Positions 26,236 to 35,940 of a stretch of DNA of 64,000 nt are shown here, in pieces. Numbering within the stretch: position 1 is the stretch's first letter; each line of letters opens with the position of its first letter. Both the position numbers and the translations under genes were made by a program. Origin of the DNA: JAQWRV01 sp045564915 (GTDB taxonomy: Bacteria; Pseudomonadota; Alphaproteobacteria; Rhodospirillales; Rhodospirillaceae); assembly GCA_045564915.1 (NCBI GenBank), contig JBJLGL010000009.1, forward strand, positions 124,001-188,000, in the 5' to 3' direction. The notes beneath the pieces were generated by a model. The model did no database searches and was not told the origin of the DNA. It saw only the letters and a list, made by a program, of their open reading frames with translations.

Positions 26236-29022
26236 TCATTCTGCAGCACTAGTATGTGCTGGAGTTTTGCTTGACCGGCGTACTGAAAACTCTTCGGCAT
26301 GACCCAGCACCTCCCTAAGTGATTTACGTATCTGGCCAATCTTAGTCTCGTTCTCAATCTTCATTCCAAACACGTCTTTGACATAGAAAACGTCAACCAC
26401 GCGCACACCGTATGTAAGAATATGAGCTGAGCCAATTTGCAAGCCTAGTGCGGAAATAACGTTTGTCACCTCGGATAAGAACCCGGGCTTATCGTGACCG
26501 TTAATTTCGATTACGCTAAATACCTTTGATGCTGTGTTGTCTATGATAACCCTTGGAGGCGCTTCCAGAGCGCTAAAGCGACCAGGGTCTCTATCCTGAG
26601 CATCTTTTAACTCCCGATCGAGCCTGATTCGCCCCTCCAAAACAGCCACTAAGCGGGATTGAATTCTGTGAAGTTTTGCGTCTGCGGTAATAGCGCTGCC
26701 ATCAAAACTTTGAATCTTAAATGTATCCAAAGCCATGCCGGTAGAAAGAGTTAGAATTTTTGCATCAACTATAGAGACATTAGAAATCGACAATGCTCCA
26801 GCAATCTTAGCGAAAAGACCCGGGTGATCAGGTGTATAAATGAGCATTTCCGTTGCTGCCTTAGCTTTGTCTGGCTCAAAGGTTACAGCAATCTTTTGCC
26901 CTGCAATGTCTGCTGCTCTAATAAAACGGGCATGGCGCTCATGGGTTTCAGCATCATAGCTTACCCAATATGCAGGCGAGCCCGACATGACAAATTCTTC
27001 CATCTCTCTTGCGGGCCAATCGGACAAACGCTTGGATAAGCAATCACGTGCCTGGTTTACACGGATGTCTAGCGGCGCTGTACTGTGACCGCCAGACATG
27101 CGTTCATCTGCGCGACTATAAAGCTCGCGCAACAGCGTTGCCTTCCAGTCATTCCATACTTTCGGCCCAACCGCACGAATGTCAGCGCAAGTTAGAACCA
27201 AAAGCAACTTCAATCTCTCTGGTGATTGAATCTCGTCGCATATATCAGTGATAGTCTGGGGGTCATCAAGGTCACGCTTGAACGCTGTATCACTGAGCAA
27301 GAGGTGTTTGTGCACCAACCAACTTACAGTTTCTGTTTCTTCATCGTTTAGGCCTAGGCGCGGACACAAAGTCTGCGCAATATCTGCTCCAAGAATCGAA
27401 TGATCACCATTGCGACCCTTGGCGATATCATGCAGAAGAACAGCCACATAAAGCGCCTGGCGTGATTGAATCTTGTGCACCACATCAGATGCAATTGGCA
27501 AATCTTCCTTTAGGGCCCCCGTTTCTATGCGATGGAGGATACCAATAGCTCGTATGGTATGCTCGTCTGTCGTATAGACGTGGTACATATCGAACTGCAT
27601 CTGCGCAACAACACGGCCAAAGTCTGGTATAAAACGGCCAAATACGCCTGCTTCATTCATTAGTCTTAATGTTGTTTCGGGGCGAGTATTATAAGTTAAA
27701 ATATCTAGAAAGAGCTGGTTTGCTGCGGAGTCTTCACGAATCGAAGCAACTAATTGTAAGTCCCGGGTAATCAGCTCTAGTGCGCGCGGATGAAGATCGA
27801 GACCGTTGCGTTGTGCCACGTGAAAGATACGCAATAGCTTGACTGGGTCTTGGTAGAACGCCTTGTCATTTTGAACAGTGATTCTACCGCCTTCAACAAC
27901 AAAACCTTCCATCCTTTTTTGGCGAAGAGCTGAAGGAAGACGAAGTAGCGGCTTGCGTTTTTCCTTCTCTTCCAGCACTGCAGCAAAGATACGTGTCAGG
28001 TTCCCAACGTCTTTCGCCGTTAGAAAATAGTGTTTCATGAATCTCTCAACAGCGCTTCCGCCAGCGTGGTCTGTGTAACCAACACGTCCAGCAATCTTTG
28101 GCTGAAGGTCAAAAGTCAGTCGATTGTCGGGCCGGCTTGACAGATAATGAATATGACAACGAATGGTCCATAAAAAATTATGCGCTTTCCGAAATGTTGT
28201 TGCTACATCTGTATGAATGAGTCCTCGGTCAACCAAATCGTCGATGTTCGAGGTGCTATAGAGGTAACGTGCAATCCATAGCAAAGTATGAAGGTCGCGA
28301 AGCCCACCCTTATCTTCTTTAACGTTAGGTTCAAGCACGTAGCGGCTGTCGCCTAGCCGTTCGTGCCTATTATCGCGTTCCGACAGCTTAGCCTCCACGA
28401 AAGCCATGCCGGTTCCTTCAACCACTTCAGTACGAAAGCGAGTTTGAAGTTCTCGTGCTAGGGGTTGATCACCCCAGATCCAGCGCGACTCCAACAGAGC
28501 TGTGCGGATGGTCATATCACCACGCGCTTGTTTGATATTGTCATCAATAGAGCGAACAGCGTAGCCAACTGTAAAACCGAGATCCCAGAGCACATAGAGC
28601 ATGTATTCGATTAGATTCTCGGTAAACGGTGTTTGCTTATAAGGCAGTAAAAACATGAGGTCTAAATCAGACCCTGGGGCCAATTCACCTCGGCCATAAC
28701 CACCGACAGCCAAAAGGCTTAATTTTTCCCCCATAGTCGGCACGCCACGCTTGAAAACCCGTGCCGTTGCGAAATCAAAAACCACGCGCAAAACTTGGTC
28801 TGTTAGAAAAGATAATTCAGCGACCGTTTCAGCGCCAAGCCCCCTGTCCTCTTCAAGTCGGCGCCGAACTTCCGTCCGACCGCGGTCAAGTGCACTTTTT
28901 AGCTCATCCACAAGGAAGGTCCTAATTTCAATATCTGAATGAGACTGAGCTGAGCGCGCGTTAAGACGGTCGAGCAATGCACGCCGGTCAATGACACCGC
29001 GGGGAGATCTAATTTTTTCCAC
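26236..29022 (-). CDS. glnD: bifunctional [protein-PII] uridylyltransferase / uridylyl-removing enzyme
   Basis: A 928-residue protein of normal GlnD length that senses glutamine and modifies PII. The nucleotidyltransferase motif GGYGRGELAPGSDLDL is at 107-122, with its catalytic Asp pair. The HD hydrolase motif (LLHDIAKGRNGD) is near residue 530. Two C-terminal ACT domains start near 725 (YTPDHPGLFAKIAGAL) and 842 (NGHDKPGFLSEVTNVI). It lies 22 bases after mutS, so the two are probably co-transcribed. Confidence 0.97.
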   Translation of the reverse strand: MEKIRSPRGVIDRRALLDRLNARSAQSHSDIEIRTFLVDELKSALDRGRTEVRRRLEEDRGLGAETVAELSFLTDQVLRVVFDFATARVFKRGVPTMGEKLSLLAVGGYGRGELAPGSDLDLMFLLPYKQTPFTENLIEYMLYVLWDLGFTVGYAVRSIDDNIKQARGDMTIRTALLESRWIWGDQPLARELQTRFRTEVVEGTGMAFVEAKLSERDNRHERLGDSRYVLEPNVKEDKGGLRDLHTLLWIARYLYSTSNIDDLVDRGLIHTDVATTFRKAHNFLWTIRCHIHYLSSRPDNRLTFDLQPKIAGRVGYTDHAGGSAVERFMKHYFLTAKDVGNLTRIFAAVLEEKEKRKPLLRLPSALRQKRMEGFVVEGGRITVQNDKAFYQDPVKLLRIFHVAQRNGLDLHPRALELITRDLQLVASIREDSAANQLFLDILTYNTRPETTLRLMNEAGVFGRFIPDFGRVVAQMQFDMYHVYTTDEHTIRAIGILHRIETGALKEDLPIASDVVHKIQSRQALYVAVLLHDIAKGRNGDHSILGADIAQTLCPRLGLNDEETETVSWLVHKHLLLSDTAFKRDLDDPQTITDICDEIQSPERLKLLLVLTCADIRAVGPKVWNDWKATLLRELYSRADERMSGGHSTAPLDIRVNQARDCLSKRLSDWPAREMEEFVMSGSPAYWVSYDAETHERHARFIRAADIAGQKIAVTFEPDKAKAATEMLIYTPDHPGLFAKIAGALSISNVSIVDAKILTLSTGMALDTFKIQSFDGSAITADAKLHRIQSRLVAVLEGRIRLDRELKDAQDRDPGRFSALEAPPRVIIDNTASKVFSVIEINGHDKPGFLSEVTNVISALGLQIGSAHILTYGVRVVDVFYVKDVFGMKIENETKIGQIRKSLREVLGHAEEFSVRRSSKTPAHTSAAE

Positions 29023-29044
29023 ACCTCAGCCCTTAAAAACTGCG

Positions 29045-31852
29045 CTATTTAGACAGCATACCACTAAGACGATACAAAACCTCCAGTGCTTCCTTAGGAC
29101 TTAAGTCATCAGGTGCTAGAGCGGCTAAGGTTGCTTCCACTTCGGAAGACTTGCCCCCGGCCGCCGGAATATATTTCGGGCTAGCAGAGAAAAGTGGCAG
29201 TTCCTCGGCTAGACGCCCTGTTGTATGGGACTTTTTGCCGCTTTCGAGCGAAGCCAAAACCTCTGTAGCGCGATTAATCACGGCTAGAGGAATCCCAGCA
29301 AGTTTAGCAACATGAATTCCATAAGACCGGTCAGCCACGCCACTAGTAACTTCATGGAGAAATACAATCTCGCCTTTCCAATCTTTCACTTTCATAGAAT
29401 GGGGTGCCAGATCACGCAAACGCGATGTAAGGCCGGTTAGTTCATGGTAGTGGGTGGCAAAAAGGCTGCGGCATGCATTAACGTCATGCAGGTATTCGAG
29501 GGCCGCCCAAGCAATAGAAAGGCCATCAAAAGTCGCTGTGCCGCGGCCAATTTCATCAAGGATTACTAGCGATTTCTTGGTTGCTTGATTAAGGATAGCC
29601 GCCGTCTCAACCATTTCAACCATAAAGGTTGAGCGCCCACGGGCAAGATCATCAGCTGCGCCAACCCTTGAGAACAGCCGGTCTATCACGCCAATATTAG
29701 CTGCATCCGCTGGGACGAAGGACCCCATTTGCGCAAGCACGGCAATCAAAGCGTTCTGCCTTAGAAAAGTTGACTTGCCGGCCATGTTAGGACCGGTGAT
29801 TAACCACAAACGACCTTGGGTGACAGCGTCCCCGCCTTCGCTTTGACCCGCTGACCCTAGGTTACAGCTATTGGCTACGAAGCCGGTTTGGTCTTCTTTC
29901 GCCAAAGCGTTTTCCACCACCGGGTGCCGTCCGTTCTCAATCAGAAAAGTCACGCTATTATCAACAACCGGCCGCACGTAACGCTGTTCTACCGCTACAT
30001 GAGCCAGACCAGCAGCGACATCTATCTCCGCTAGGGCTTCAGCTGACTGACTGATCGCATCGGCTCTCATCATCACTTTTTCAATTAGCTCCGCGAATAA
30101 ACTCAGTTCAAGAGCAAGCGCTTTCTCGGCTGCCCGCTGAATACGATTCTCAAGATCGCCAAGCTCAACTGTGGTAAAGCGCATGGCCGCAGCCATGGTT
30201 TGCCGATGAATAAAAGTAGCGGTTTCATTAGAGAGGCATGCTATTGCTTCGTCTGTTTTGATCGAGGACAGCAGGGTTTCACCATGGCGAGTCGGCACCT
30301 CAACATAATAGCCAAGAACATTGTTGTGACGAACTTTTAGCGGCTGGATACCTGTTTGGCTGACATAACGCGACTGTAGTGCCGAAATTTTTCTTCTGCT
30401 GTTGTCACGAAGCTCTCGGAGCTCATCGAGGGCGGCGTCATACCCATTACGAATAAATCCACCGTCGCGGGCAAGCAGTGGCAGGTCATCACTCAAAGCA
30501 CGCCTAAGGTGATCAACCAAAACCGAGTGTTCGCCCAGATGCGAGACCTGTAGAGAAAAAGGGGGTGTAGCCTTAGAAAAATTTACTTCTTGTTCAGCTG
30601 TCTGTAGTGAGGCTTTTATGTCTGGGATTTGAGCTAAGGCATCACGAATGACAGAAAGGTCCCGAGGACTACCCCGTCCCAGATAAATTCGGCTTAGTGA
30701 CCGCTCCATGTCGGGAACGGCGGTTAGGCCAGTCCTGATCGACTGCCGGTAGACAGTCGCCTCCGCCATGAGGTCCACTTGGTCGAGCCGGGCCATTATA
30801 GAATCTGGGTCAGTCAATGGAGAAGCCAGGCGAACAGACAAGAGGCGAGCACCAGCGCTACTACATGTTGCGTCAATTACGCTTAGCAAACTGCCTTGGC
30901 GCTCACCCGCTAAGGTGCGGCTAATTTCTAGATTCCGGCGTGTAGCTGCATCTATTTCCATCACAGCGCCACTGGTCACATGGTTGGGTGCCTTAAAGCG
31001 TGGCATCCGCCCCTTTTGAGTAAGGTCGATGTACTCTACCAGCGCCCCACCGGCGGAAACCTCGGCCCGACTGAAGGCACCAAAGGCATCGAGAGTTTTA
31101 ACGTTATAAACTGCTTCCAGACGCCTACGGGCGTTAGTAGAGTCAAAACGGACTGCCGGGAGTATAGACACGACTTCAGACCAATCAGAGATATGGTGAG
31201 AAATCAATTCATCTTGGTCGAGTATATCAGATACAAGAATTTCACCGGGGGCAATCCGAGCGAGAGCAGTTGCTAAGTAATCTAGAGTTATGGGTTGAAG
31301 CTCAAAGACACCAGTTGAGACATCAACCCAGGCTATACCATAAGCACCTTCAGCCTTGGCGATTGCAACAAGCGCGTTGGTCGACCTAGCATCTAACAAT
31401 GCATCTTCGGTAATGGTTCCGGGCGTAATCATACGCACTACGTCCCGATTGATCACTGATTTAGATCCTCTTTTCTTAGCCTCCGCTGGACCTTCCATCT
31501 GTTCACACACAGCAACCTTGAAGCCCTTGCGAATGAGCCGGGATAAATAGCTTTCGTGAGAGTGAACTGGCACGCCGCACATAGGGATGTCTTCACCATC
31601 GTGCTGGCCCCGTTTTGTCAGCGCGATATCGAGTGCCGCTGACGCCATCTTGGCATCATCGAAGAATAGTTCGTAGAAGTCTCCCATTCGATAGAACAAT
31701 AGGGCGTCCGGATAGTCAGATTTTATAGAAAGATACTGCACCATCATTGGTGTTGGTTTAGGCTTTGTCATGTGTTTTGCCGCGTAACCAGGCTTGGCCA
31801 GTGCAGCATGTGGCACTGTATCAGTTAATTTTTTTTGGGATTCATCTGGCAC
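29045..31852 (-). CDS. mutS: DNA mismatch repair protein MutS
   Basis: A 935-residue mismatch-recognition ATPase as read from the GTG at 31852. The mismatch-binding domain has the FYRMGDFYE motif (about 55-63, with its intercalating Phe and Glu). The ATPase shows GPNMAGKSTFLRQ (about 685), DEIGRGTATFDGLS and FATHYHELT. The start is uncertain: the GTG lacks a ribosome binding site, and an ATG at 31771 (MTKPKPTPMM) would give a 908-residue protein closer to the family N-terminus. It is divergent from the DUF3891 gene across 115 bases and heads the mutS-glnD pair. Confidence 0.96.
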   Translation of the reverse strand: MPDESQKKLTDTVPHAALAKPGYAAKHMTKPKPTPMMVQYLSIKSDYPDALLFYRMGDFYELFFDDAKMASAALDIALTKRGQHDGEDIPMCGVPVHSHESYLSRLIRKGFKVAVCEQMEGPAEAKKRGSKSVINRDVVRMITPGTITEDALLDARSTNALVAIAKAEGAYGIAWVDVSTGVFELQPITLDYLATALARIAPGEILVSDILDQDELISHHISDWSEVVSILPAVRFDSTNARRRLEAVYNVKTLDAFGAFSRAEVSAGGALVEYIDLTQKGRMPRFKAPNHVTSGAVMEIDAATRRNLEISRTLAGERQGSLLSVIDATCSSAGARLLSVRLASPLTDPDSIMARLDQVDLMAEATVYRQSIRTGLTAVPDMERSLSRIYLGRGSPRDLSVIRDALAQIPDIKASLQTAEQEVNFSKATPPFSLQVSHLGEHSVLVDHLRRALSDDLPLLARDGGFIRNGYDAALDELRELRDNSRRKISALQSRYVSQTGIQPLKVRHNNVLGYYVEVPTRHGETLLSSIKTDEAIACLSNETATFIHRQTMAAAMRFTTVELGDLENRIQRAAEKALALELSLFAELIEKVMMRADAISQSAEALAEIDVAAGLAHVAVEQRYVRPVVDNSVTFLIENGRHPVVENALAKEDQTGFVANSCNLGSAGQSEGGDAVTQGRLWLITGPNMAGKSTFLRQNALIAVLAQMGSFVPADAANIGVIDRLFSRVGAADDLARGRSTFMVEMVETAAILNQATKKSLVILDEIGRGTATFDGLSIAWAALEYLHDVNACRSLFATHYHELTGLTSRLRDLAPHSMKVKDWKGEIVFLHEVTSGVADRSYGIHVAKLAGIPLAVINRATEVLASLESGKKSHTTGRLAEELPLFSASPKYIPAAGGKSSEVEATLAALAPDDLSPKEALEVLYRLSGMLSK

Positions 31853-31967
31853 GGCACAGGGAGATTAGCGCAGACAACCCCCTTTGCGATAGACGAAACT
31901 GTTGTTATTCCAGCCCTCATAATGCCGAAGAAATGGTTTCAGTACTATATACTAGAAAGACCAAATT

Positions 31968-32759
31968 ATGATTGTCCAAGACAACCCTGCTGGCCACGGC
32001 GGATTTGTAATGACCATGGGTCAGCACACCGTTTTCGCTGATTGTTTGGCTGAGGCATACGGCAATCATCAATTCGACCAAATTAATGACCCTAACGTGC
32101 GATATGTTATCGCCCATCACGACGCAGGCTGGAAAGAGGTCGATGCTGAGGTCCACGTCAATCCCAATACTGGGCTACCTTATCATCTGAGCTGCACGCC
32201 CTATGAACTAACATCAAAGACTATGCGTGGTTCGCCAGACTTCAATAGTGCATATCACCCCTTGTCAGGATTAGTTTCAAGCATGCATACAGTAGGGTTG
32301 CTTAATGGCCGGTACGGCTTGGCGCCGCCTGGAATTATTGATAAATTTGAAGGAGAAAAAAAATTAGTTGCTGAACAGGTGATAGCTCATGAAACTATTA
32401 GACAAGAAGGCCTCTGGCCAAAAGTTGGGGTCGGCAGGGCTGCTGTTTGGCGCGCTTACAAACAACTCCAATTTTTCGACATGTTATCGTTATATTTTCA
32501 TTCTCAAGCGTCGGGGAGTCGTGGGGAAAATTCATTTTACAATGTCCCGGCATCAGGTGGGAAAGATGTCACCATGACGATCAAAGAAATCGCTCTAGGA
32601 ATATATTCCCTTCATCCATATCCCTTCGCCCATGACCCTGTTCGCTTTTCGTTTGAGGGCCGGTGGATGATGCCAGCATACGGTGTCATAACCAGCAAGA
32701 ATGTTTTTGCGTCAACGCCGGTATCTCTGCAGATGATTACTTTAACTTCAAGTCGATAG
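31968..32759 (+). CDS. DUF3891 family protein
   Basis: A 263-residue soluble protein that I match to the DUF3891 family. It has a His/Asp-rich N-terminal third (YVIAHHDAGWKEVD, about 45-58), reminiscent of a metal-dependent HD-type site, and a DMLSLYFHS helix further on. There is no signal peptide or membrane segment. Function is unknown. The start ATG has only a weak AGAAAGA upstream. It is a single gene between the divergent mutS and the convergent ampG-like gene, 12 bases from the latter. Confidence 0.75.
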   Translation: MIVQDNPAGHGGFVMTMGQHTVFADCLAEAYGNHQFDQINDPNVRYVIAHHDAGWKEVDAEVHVNPNTGLPYHLSCTPYELTSKTMRGSPDFNSAYHPLSGLVSSMHTVGLLNGRYGLAPPGIIDKFEGEKKLVAEQVIAHETIRQEGLWPKVGVGRAAVWRAYKQLQFFDMLSLYFHSQASGSRGENSFYNVPASGGKDVTMTIKEIALGIYSLHPYPFAHDPVRFSFEGRWMMPAYGVITSKNVFASTPVSLQMITLTSSR

Positions 32760-32771
32760 AAACTGGACGAC

Positions 32772-34070
32772 CTATCCAGCTCTCTGAGCATGACTTGTAT
32801 GCTGTGGAAATCGCCGGAACAGATAAACCAGTAACACCATACCAGGAATACAGGCGGCCGAAGTCAACAGAAAAAAACTGAACCAGTCGACTTGATCGGC
32901 GAGCCATCCACCCCCCGAAGCTAAAATAGTTCGTGTGAAAGCCATGAAAGATGTCATCAAGGCGTATTGAGTTGCTGTATAGGCGAGATTGCAGAGGCTC
33001 GACATATAAGCAATGAATGCCACCCCACCCACACCATTGGAGAAATTCTCGACGCTAATTACAATGGTCAGCGCAGGCACACTTGGACCTATAAGTGCTA
33101 GCCCTGCCAGCAACAAATTCGACAAGGCCATGGCTATACCGCCCCAAAATAGTGTTGTGTAAAGATTGAATCGTACAATCAACGCTCCACCAAAGAAGCT
33201 GCCAAGAATGGTCATGCCAACGCCATAGCTTTTGGCAATAACTCCCACTTCACTTAAGGTGAAGCCAGTCTCTAGGTAGAACGGGTTAGCCATACTAGCC
33301 CATAATGCATCTCCGTATTTATAAAGCATAATAAAAGCAAGAATAGCGAGCGCCCCCGGACGGGAAAGAAATTCCCGAAATGGGGCAACAACCGCACCCT
33401 TGACCCAGTCAATATATTTTTCGGAGGTGGAAATATTGCGTCTATGCATGGGCTCGGGGCTAAGTAAAACCGCTGCCACACCAATGATCATTAAACCTGC
33501 CATCGCTATATACGACACCATCCAGCCATAACTGTCAGCCAGAATGAGGGCGCCGCCTCCAGCGGCTAGCACACCAATGCGATAACCAAACGTCGTCATG
33601 GCTGCGCCGGCCCCAAACTGAGACTCCTCCAAATACTCTATACGATATGCATCGATGACTATGTCTTGTGTTGCTGATGCAAACGCCAGGATTGCAGTCC
33701 ATGCAATTGTCACAGTTAAGTTAGCAATAGGGTCGCTGGCACCGAGCCCAATGATTGCAATTATGCAAATACCTTGGGCCAGCAACATCCACGATCTGCG
33801 CTGTCCAAATAGTGTGCTTAAAAAGGGGAGCGGTATTCGGTCAACGATGGGGGCCCATAGAAACTTCAGGGCGTAGACAGAGGTGGCCCAACTCATCAGG
33901 CCTATTACTGTTTTTGTAACCCCCGCTTGGGATAGCCAGGCTGATAAGGTCGCAGCGGTAAGCAGAAAGGGCAGCCCGGAAGCAAAACCCATAACCATGA
34001 TAATGATGAGCCTACGTTCTAGGTAGACACTGGCAGATTCGACCCACTTGCGCAAAAAAGGTTCCGGCAT
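32772..34070 (-). CDS. ampG: AmpG-like muropeptide MFS permease
   Basis: A 432-residue, about 12-helix MFS protein. GFASGLPFLLTAATLSAWL near the N-terminus, KFLWAPIVDRIPLPF (about 69-83) and ASATQDIVIDAYRIE (about 131-145) are AmpG signatures. AmpG imports anhydro-muropeptides for cell-wall recycling and can affect beta-lactamase induction. The start lies 9 bases after the typA stop, so it is likely read from the same transcript. Acetyl-CoA transporters are related, but the motif set favours AmpG. Confidence 0.87.
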   Translation of the reverse strand: MPEPFLRKWVESASVYLERRLIIIMVMGFASGLPFLLTAATLSAWLSQAGVTKTVIGLMSWATSVYALKFLWAPIVDRIPLPFLSTLFGQRRSWMLLAQGICIIAIIGLGASDPIANLTVTIAWTAILAFASATQDIVIDAYRIEYLEESQFGAGAAMTTFGYRIGVLAAGGGALILADSYGWMVSYIAMAGLMIIGVAAVLLSPEPMHRRNISTSEKYIDWVKGAVVAPFREFLSRPGALAILAFIMLYKYGDALWASMANPFYLETGFTLSEVGVIAKSYGVGMTILGSFFGGALIVRFNLYTTLFWGGIAMALSNLLLAGLALIGPSVPALTIVISVENFSNGVGGVAFIAYMSSLCNLAYTATQYALMTSFMAFTRTILASGGGWLADQVDWFSFFLLTSAACIPGMVLLVYLFRRFPQHTSHAQRAG

Positions 34071-34079
34071 AAAGATAGG

Positions 34080-35900
34080 CTACGCTGCATCGGCCTTGTT
34101 GGCCATCTTCTTGCGCGCATTGGGGTCAAGGTAGCGTTTGCGAAGACGAATGCTTGACGGCGTTATTTCAACCAACTCATCTTCCTGTATGTAGGCAAGG
34201 GCTTCTTCCAGTGACATCGCCCGAGGTGGTGGCAATTTGATAGCATCATCTTTGCCCGAAGCACGCATGTTGGTAAGCTGTTTAGCTTTCAACACATTTA
34301 CTTCGAGATCGTTGTCGCGGGTATGTTCACCCACAATCATTCCCCGGTATACTTTAACCCCATTTCCAATAAATTGCGGCCCGCGGTCCAGAAGATTAAA
34401 CAACGCGTAGGCGACCGACTCACCATCGGAATTAGAAATCAGAACGCCCTCTCGCCGGGTGGCTATAGAACCTTTATGCGGGACATAGCCATGATAAAGA
34501 CGGTTTATAATGCCCGTGCCACGTGTCTGCGTAAGAAACTGACCATGGTATCCAATCAAACCCCGCGAGGGCGCTAAGAATGTGATCCTTACCTTGCCCC
34601 CACCTGAGGGCCTCATAGTTTGCATTTCAGCTTTGCGCTCAGACATGGCTTCAACAACAGAGCCTGAGAATTCTTCATCAACGTCGATGACAATATCCTC
34701 GATAGGTTCGCAGCGCTTACCGTTTTCTATCCTGTACAAGACACGTGGTCGAGAAACAGAAAGCTCAAACCCTTCACGGCGCATTGTTTCAATTAGAACA
34801 CCCAATTGAAGCTCACCGCGGCCTGCCACTTCAAAGGCATCGCGATCTCCAGACTCCGTAACTTGGATCGCCACATTACCCTCGGCCTCACGAAATAACC
34901 GATGTCCAATTTGTCGGCTTGTGACCTTCTTGCCCTCCCGGCCTGCCAATGGTGAGTCGTTTACAGAAAAAGTCATCGCCAGCGTCGGTGGGTCAATAGG
35001 CCTTGAGGATAATGCCTTGGAGACTTCGGGTGCACATAGGGTATGAGCTACCGTCGCTTCCGACAGGCCTGCGATGGCGACAATGTCTCCCGCTTCAGCC
35101 ATCTCGACGGGCACTCGTTCAAGTCCATGAAAAGACATAAGCTTTGTGGCTCGTCCAGTTTCCAGAAGCTCGCTATTGCTGTCCAAGACTCTAATTTCCA
35201 TGTTAAGTGTGGCACGTCCAGTCGCAATACGGCCCGTCAGAACACGCCCTAAATAAGGATCGGCTTCCAAAGTAGTTGCCAGCATAGAGAAGGGTTTCTC
35301 GGTATCGTGAGCCGGCGTTGGCACGTGTGAGACGATGAGGTCAAATAGCGGGTTGAGATTTACACCGGTGTCCGTTTCCAGATTCTCCACCGCCCAGCCA
35401 TCTCGGCCAACTGAATAAAGCACGGGAAAGTCTAGCTGGTTTTCATCGGCACCCAGCGCATCGAACATGTCAAAGATCTCATCCAACACCTCAGATGGAC
35501 GGGCGTCAGAACGATCGACCTTGTTGATTATGACCATGGGCCGCATACCAAGTTGAAGGGCCTTGGAAACAACAAACTTAGTTTGCGGCAATGGCCCTTC
35601 CGCAGCGTCAACCAAAAGCACGGCGCCATCTACCATGGACAAAATGCGTTCCACCTCGCCACCAAAATCAGCGTGGCCTGGGGTATCAACGATGTTAATC
35701 TTGGTATTGCGCCAATTGACCGAGGTGCACTTAGCAAGAATAGTAATTCCGCGCTCTCGCTCGAGCTCACCGGAATCCATGGCGCGTTCATCCATACGCT
35801 GGTTCTCACGGACGATACCCGACTGACGGAACATAGCGTCAACTAGTGTGGTCTTTCCGTGATCAACGTGAGCGATTATTGCGATGTTCCGCAATGACAT
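34080..35900 (-). CDS. typA: translational GTPase TypA/BipA
   Basis: A 606-residue ribosome-associated GTPase. G1 AHVDHGKTT (9-17), ERERGITI, G3 DTPGHADFGGEVER and G4 NKVDR are all present, followed by the EF-G-like and TypA-specific C-terminal domains (APSRGLIGYHGQF, RGTGIINRLYHGY). The frame is open upstream to 36032 inside the neighbouring gene, but the ATG at 35900 (MSLRNIAIIAH) is the universal family start. It lies 40 bases after the adenosine-kinase-like gene. Confidence 0.97.
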   Translation of the reverse strand: MSLRNIAIIAHVDHGKTTLVDAMFRQSGIVRENQRMDERAMDSGELERERGITILAKCTSVNWRNTKINIVDTPGHADFGGEVERILSMVDGAVLLVDAAEGPLPQTKFVVSKALQLGMRPMVIINKVDRSDARPSEVLDEIFDMFDALGADENQLDFPVLYSVGRDGWAVENLETDTGVNLNPLFDLIVSHVPTPAHDTEKPFSMLATTLEADPYLGRVLTGRIATGRATLNMEIRVLDSNSELLETGRATKLMSFHGLERVPVEMAEAGDIVAIAGLSEATVAHTLCAPEVSKALSSRPIDPPTLAMTFSVNDSPLAGREGKKVTSRQIGHRLFREAEGNVAIQVTESGDRDAFEVAGRGELQLGVLIETMRREGFELSVSRPRVLYRIENGKRCEPIEDIVIDVDEEFSGSVVEAMSERKAEMQTMRPSGGGKVRITFLAPSRGLIGYHGQFLTQTRGTGIINRLYHGYVPHKGSIATRREGVLISNSDGESVAYALFNLLDRGPQFIGNGVKVYRGMIVGEHTRDNDLEVNVLKAKQLTNMRASGKDDAIKLPPPRAMSLEEALAYIQEDELVEITPSSIRLRKRYLDPNARKKMANKADAA

Positions 35901-35940
35901 ACTTTTTATCCAGGTCTTTTGGTTTGAGGGTTTTAAACAC

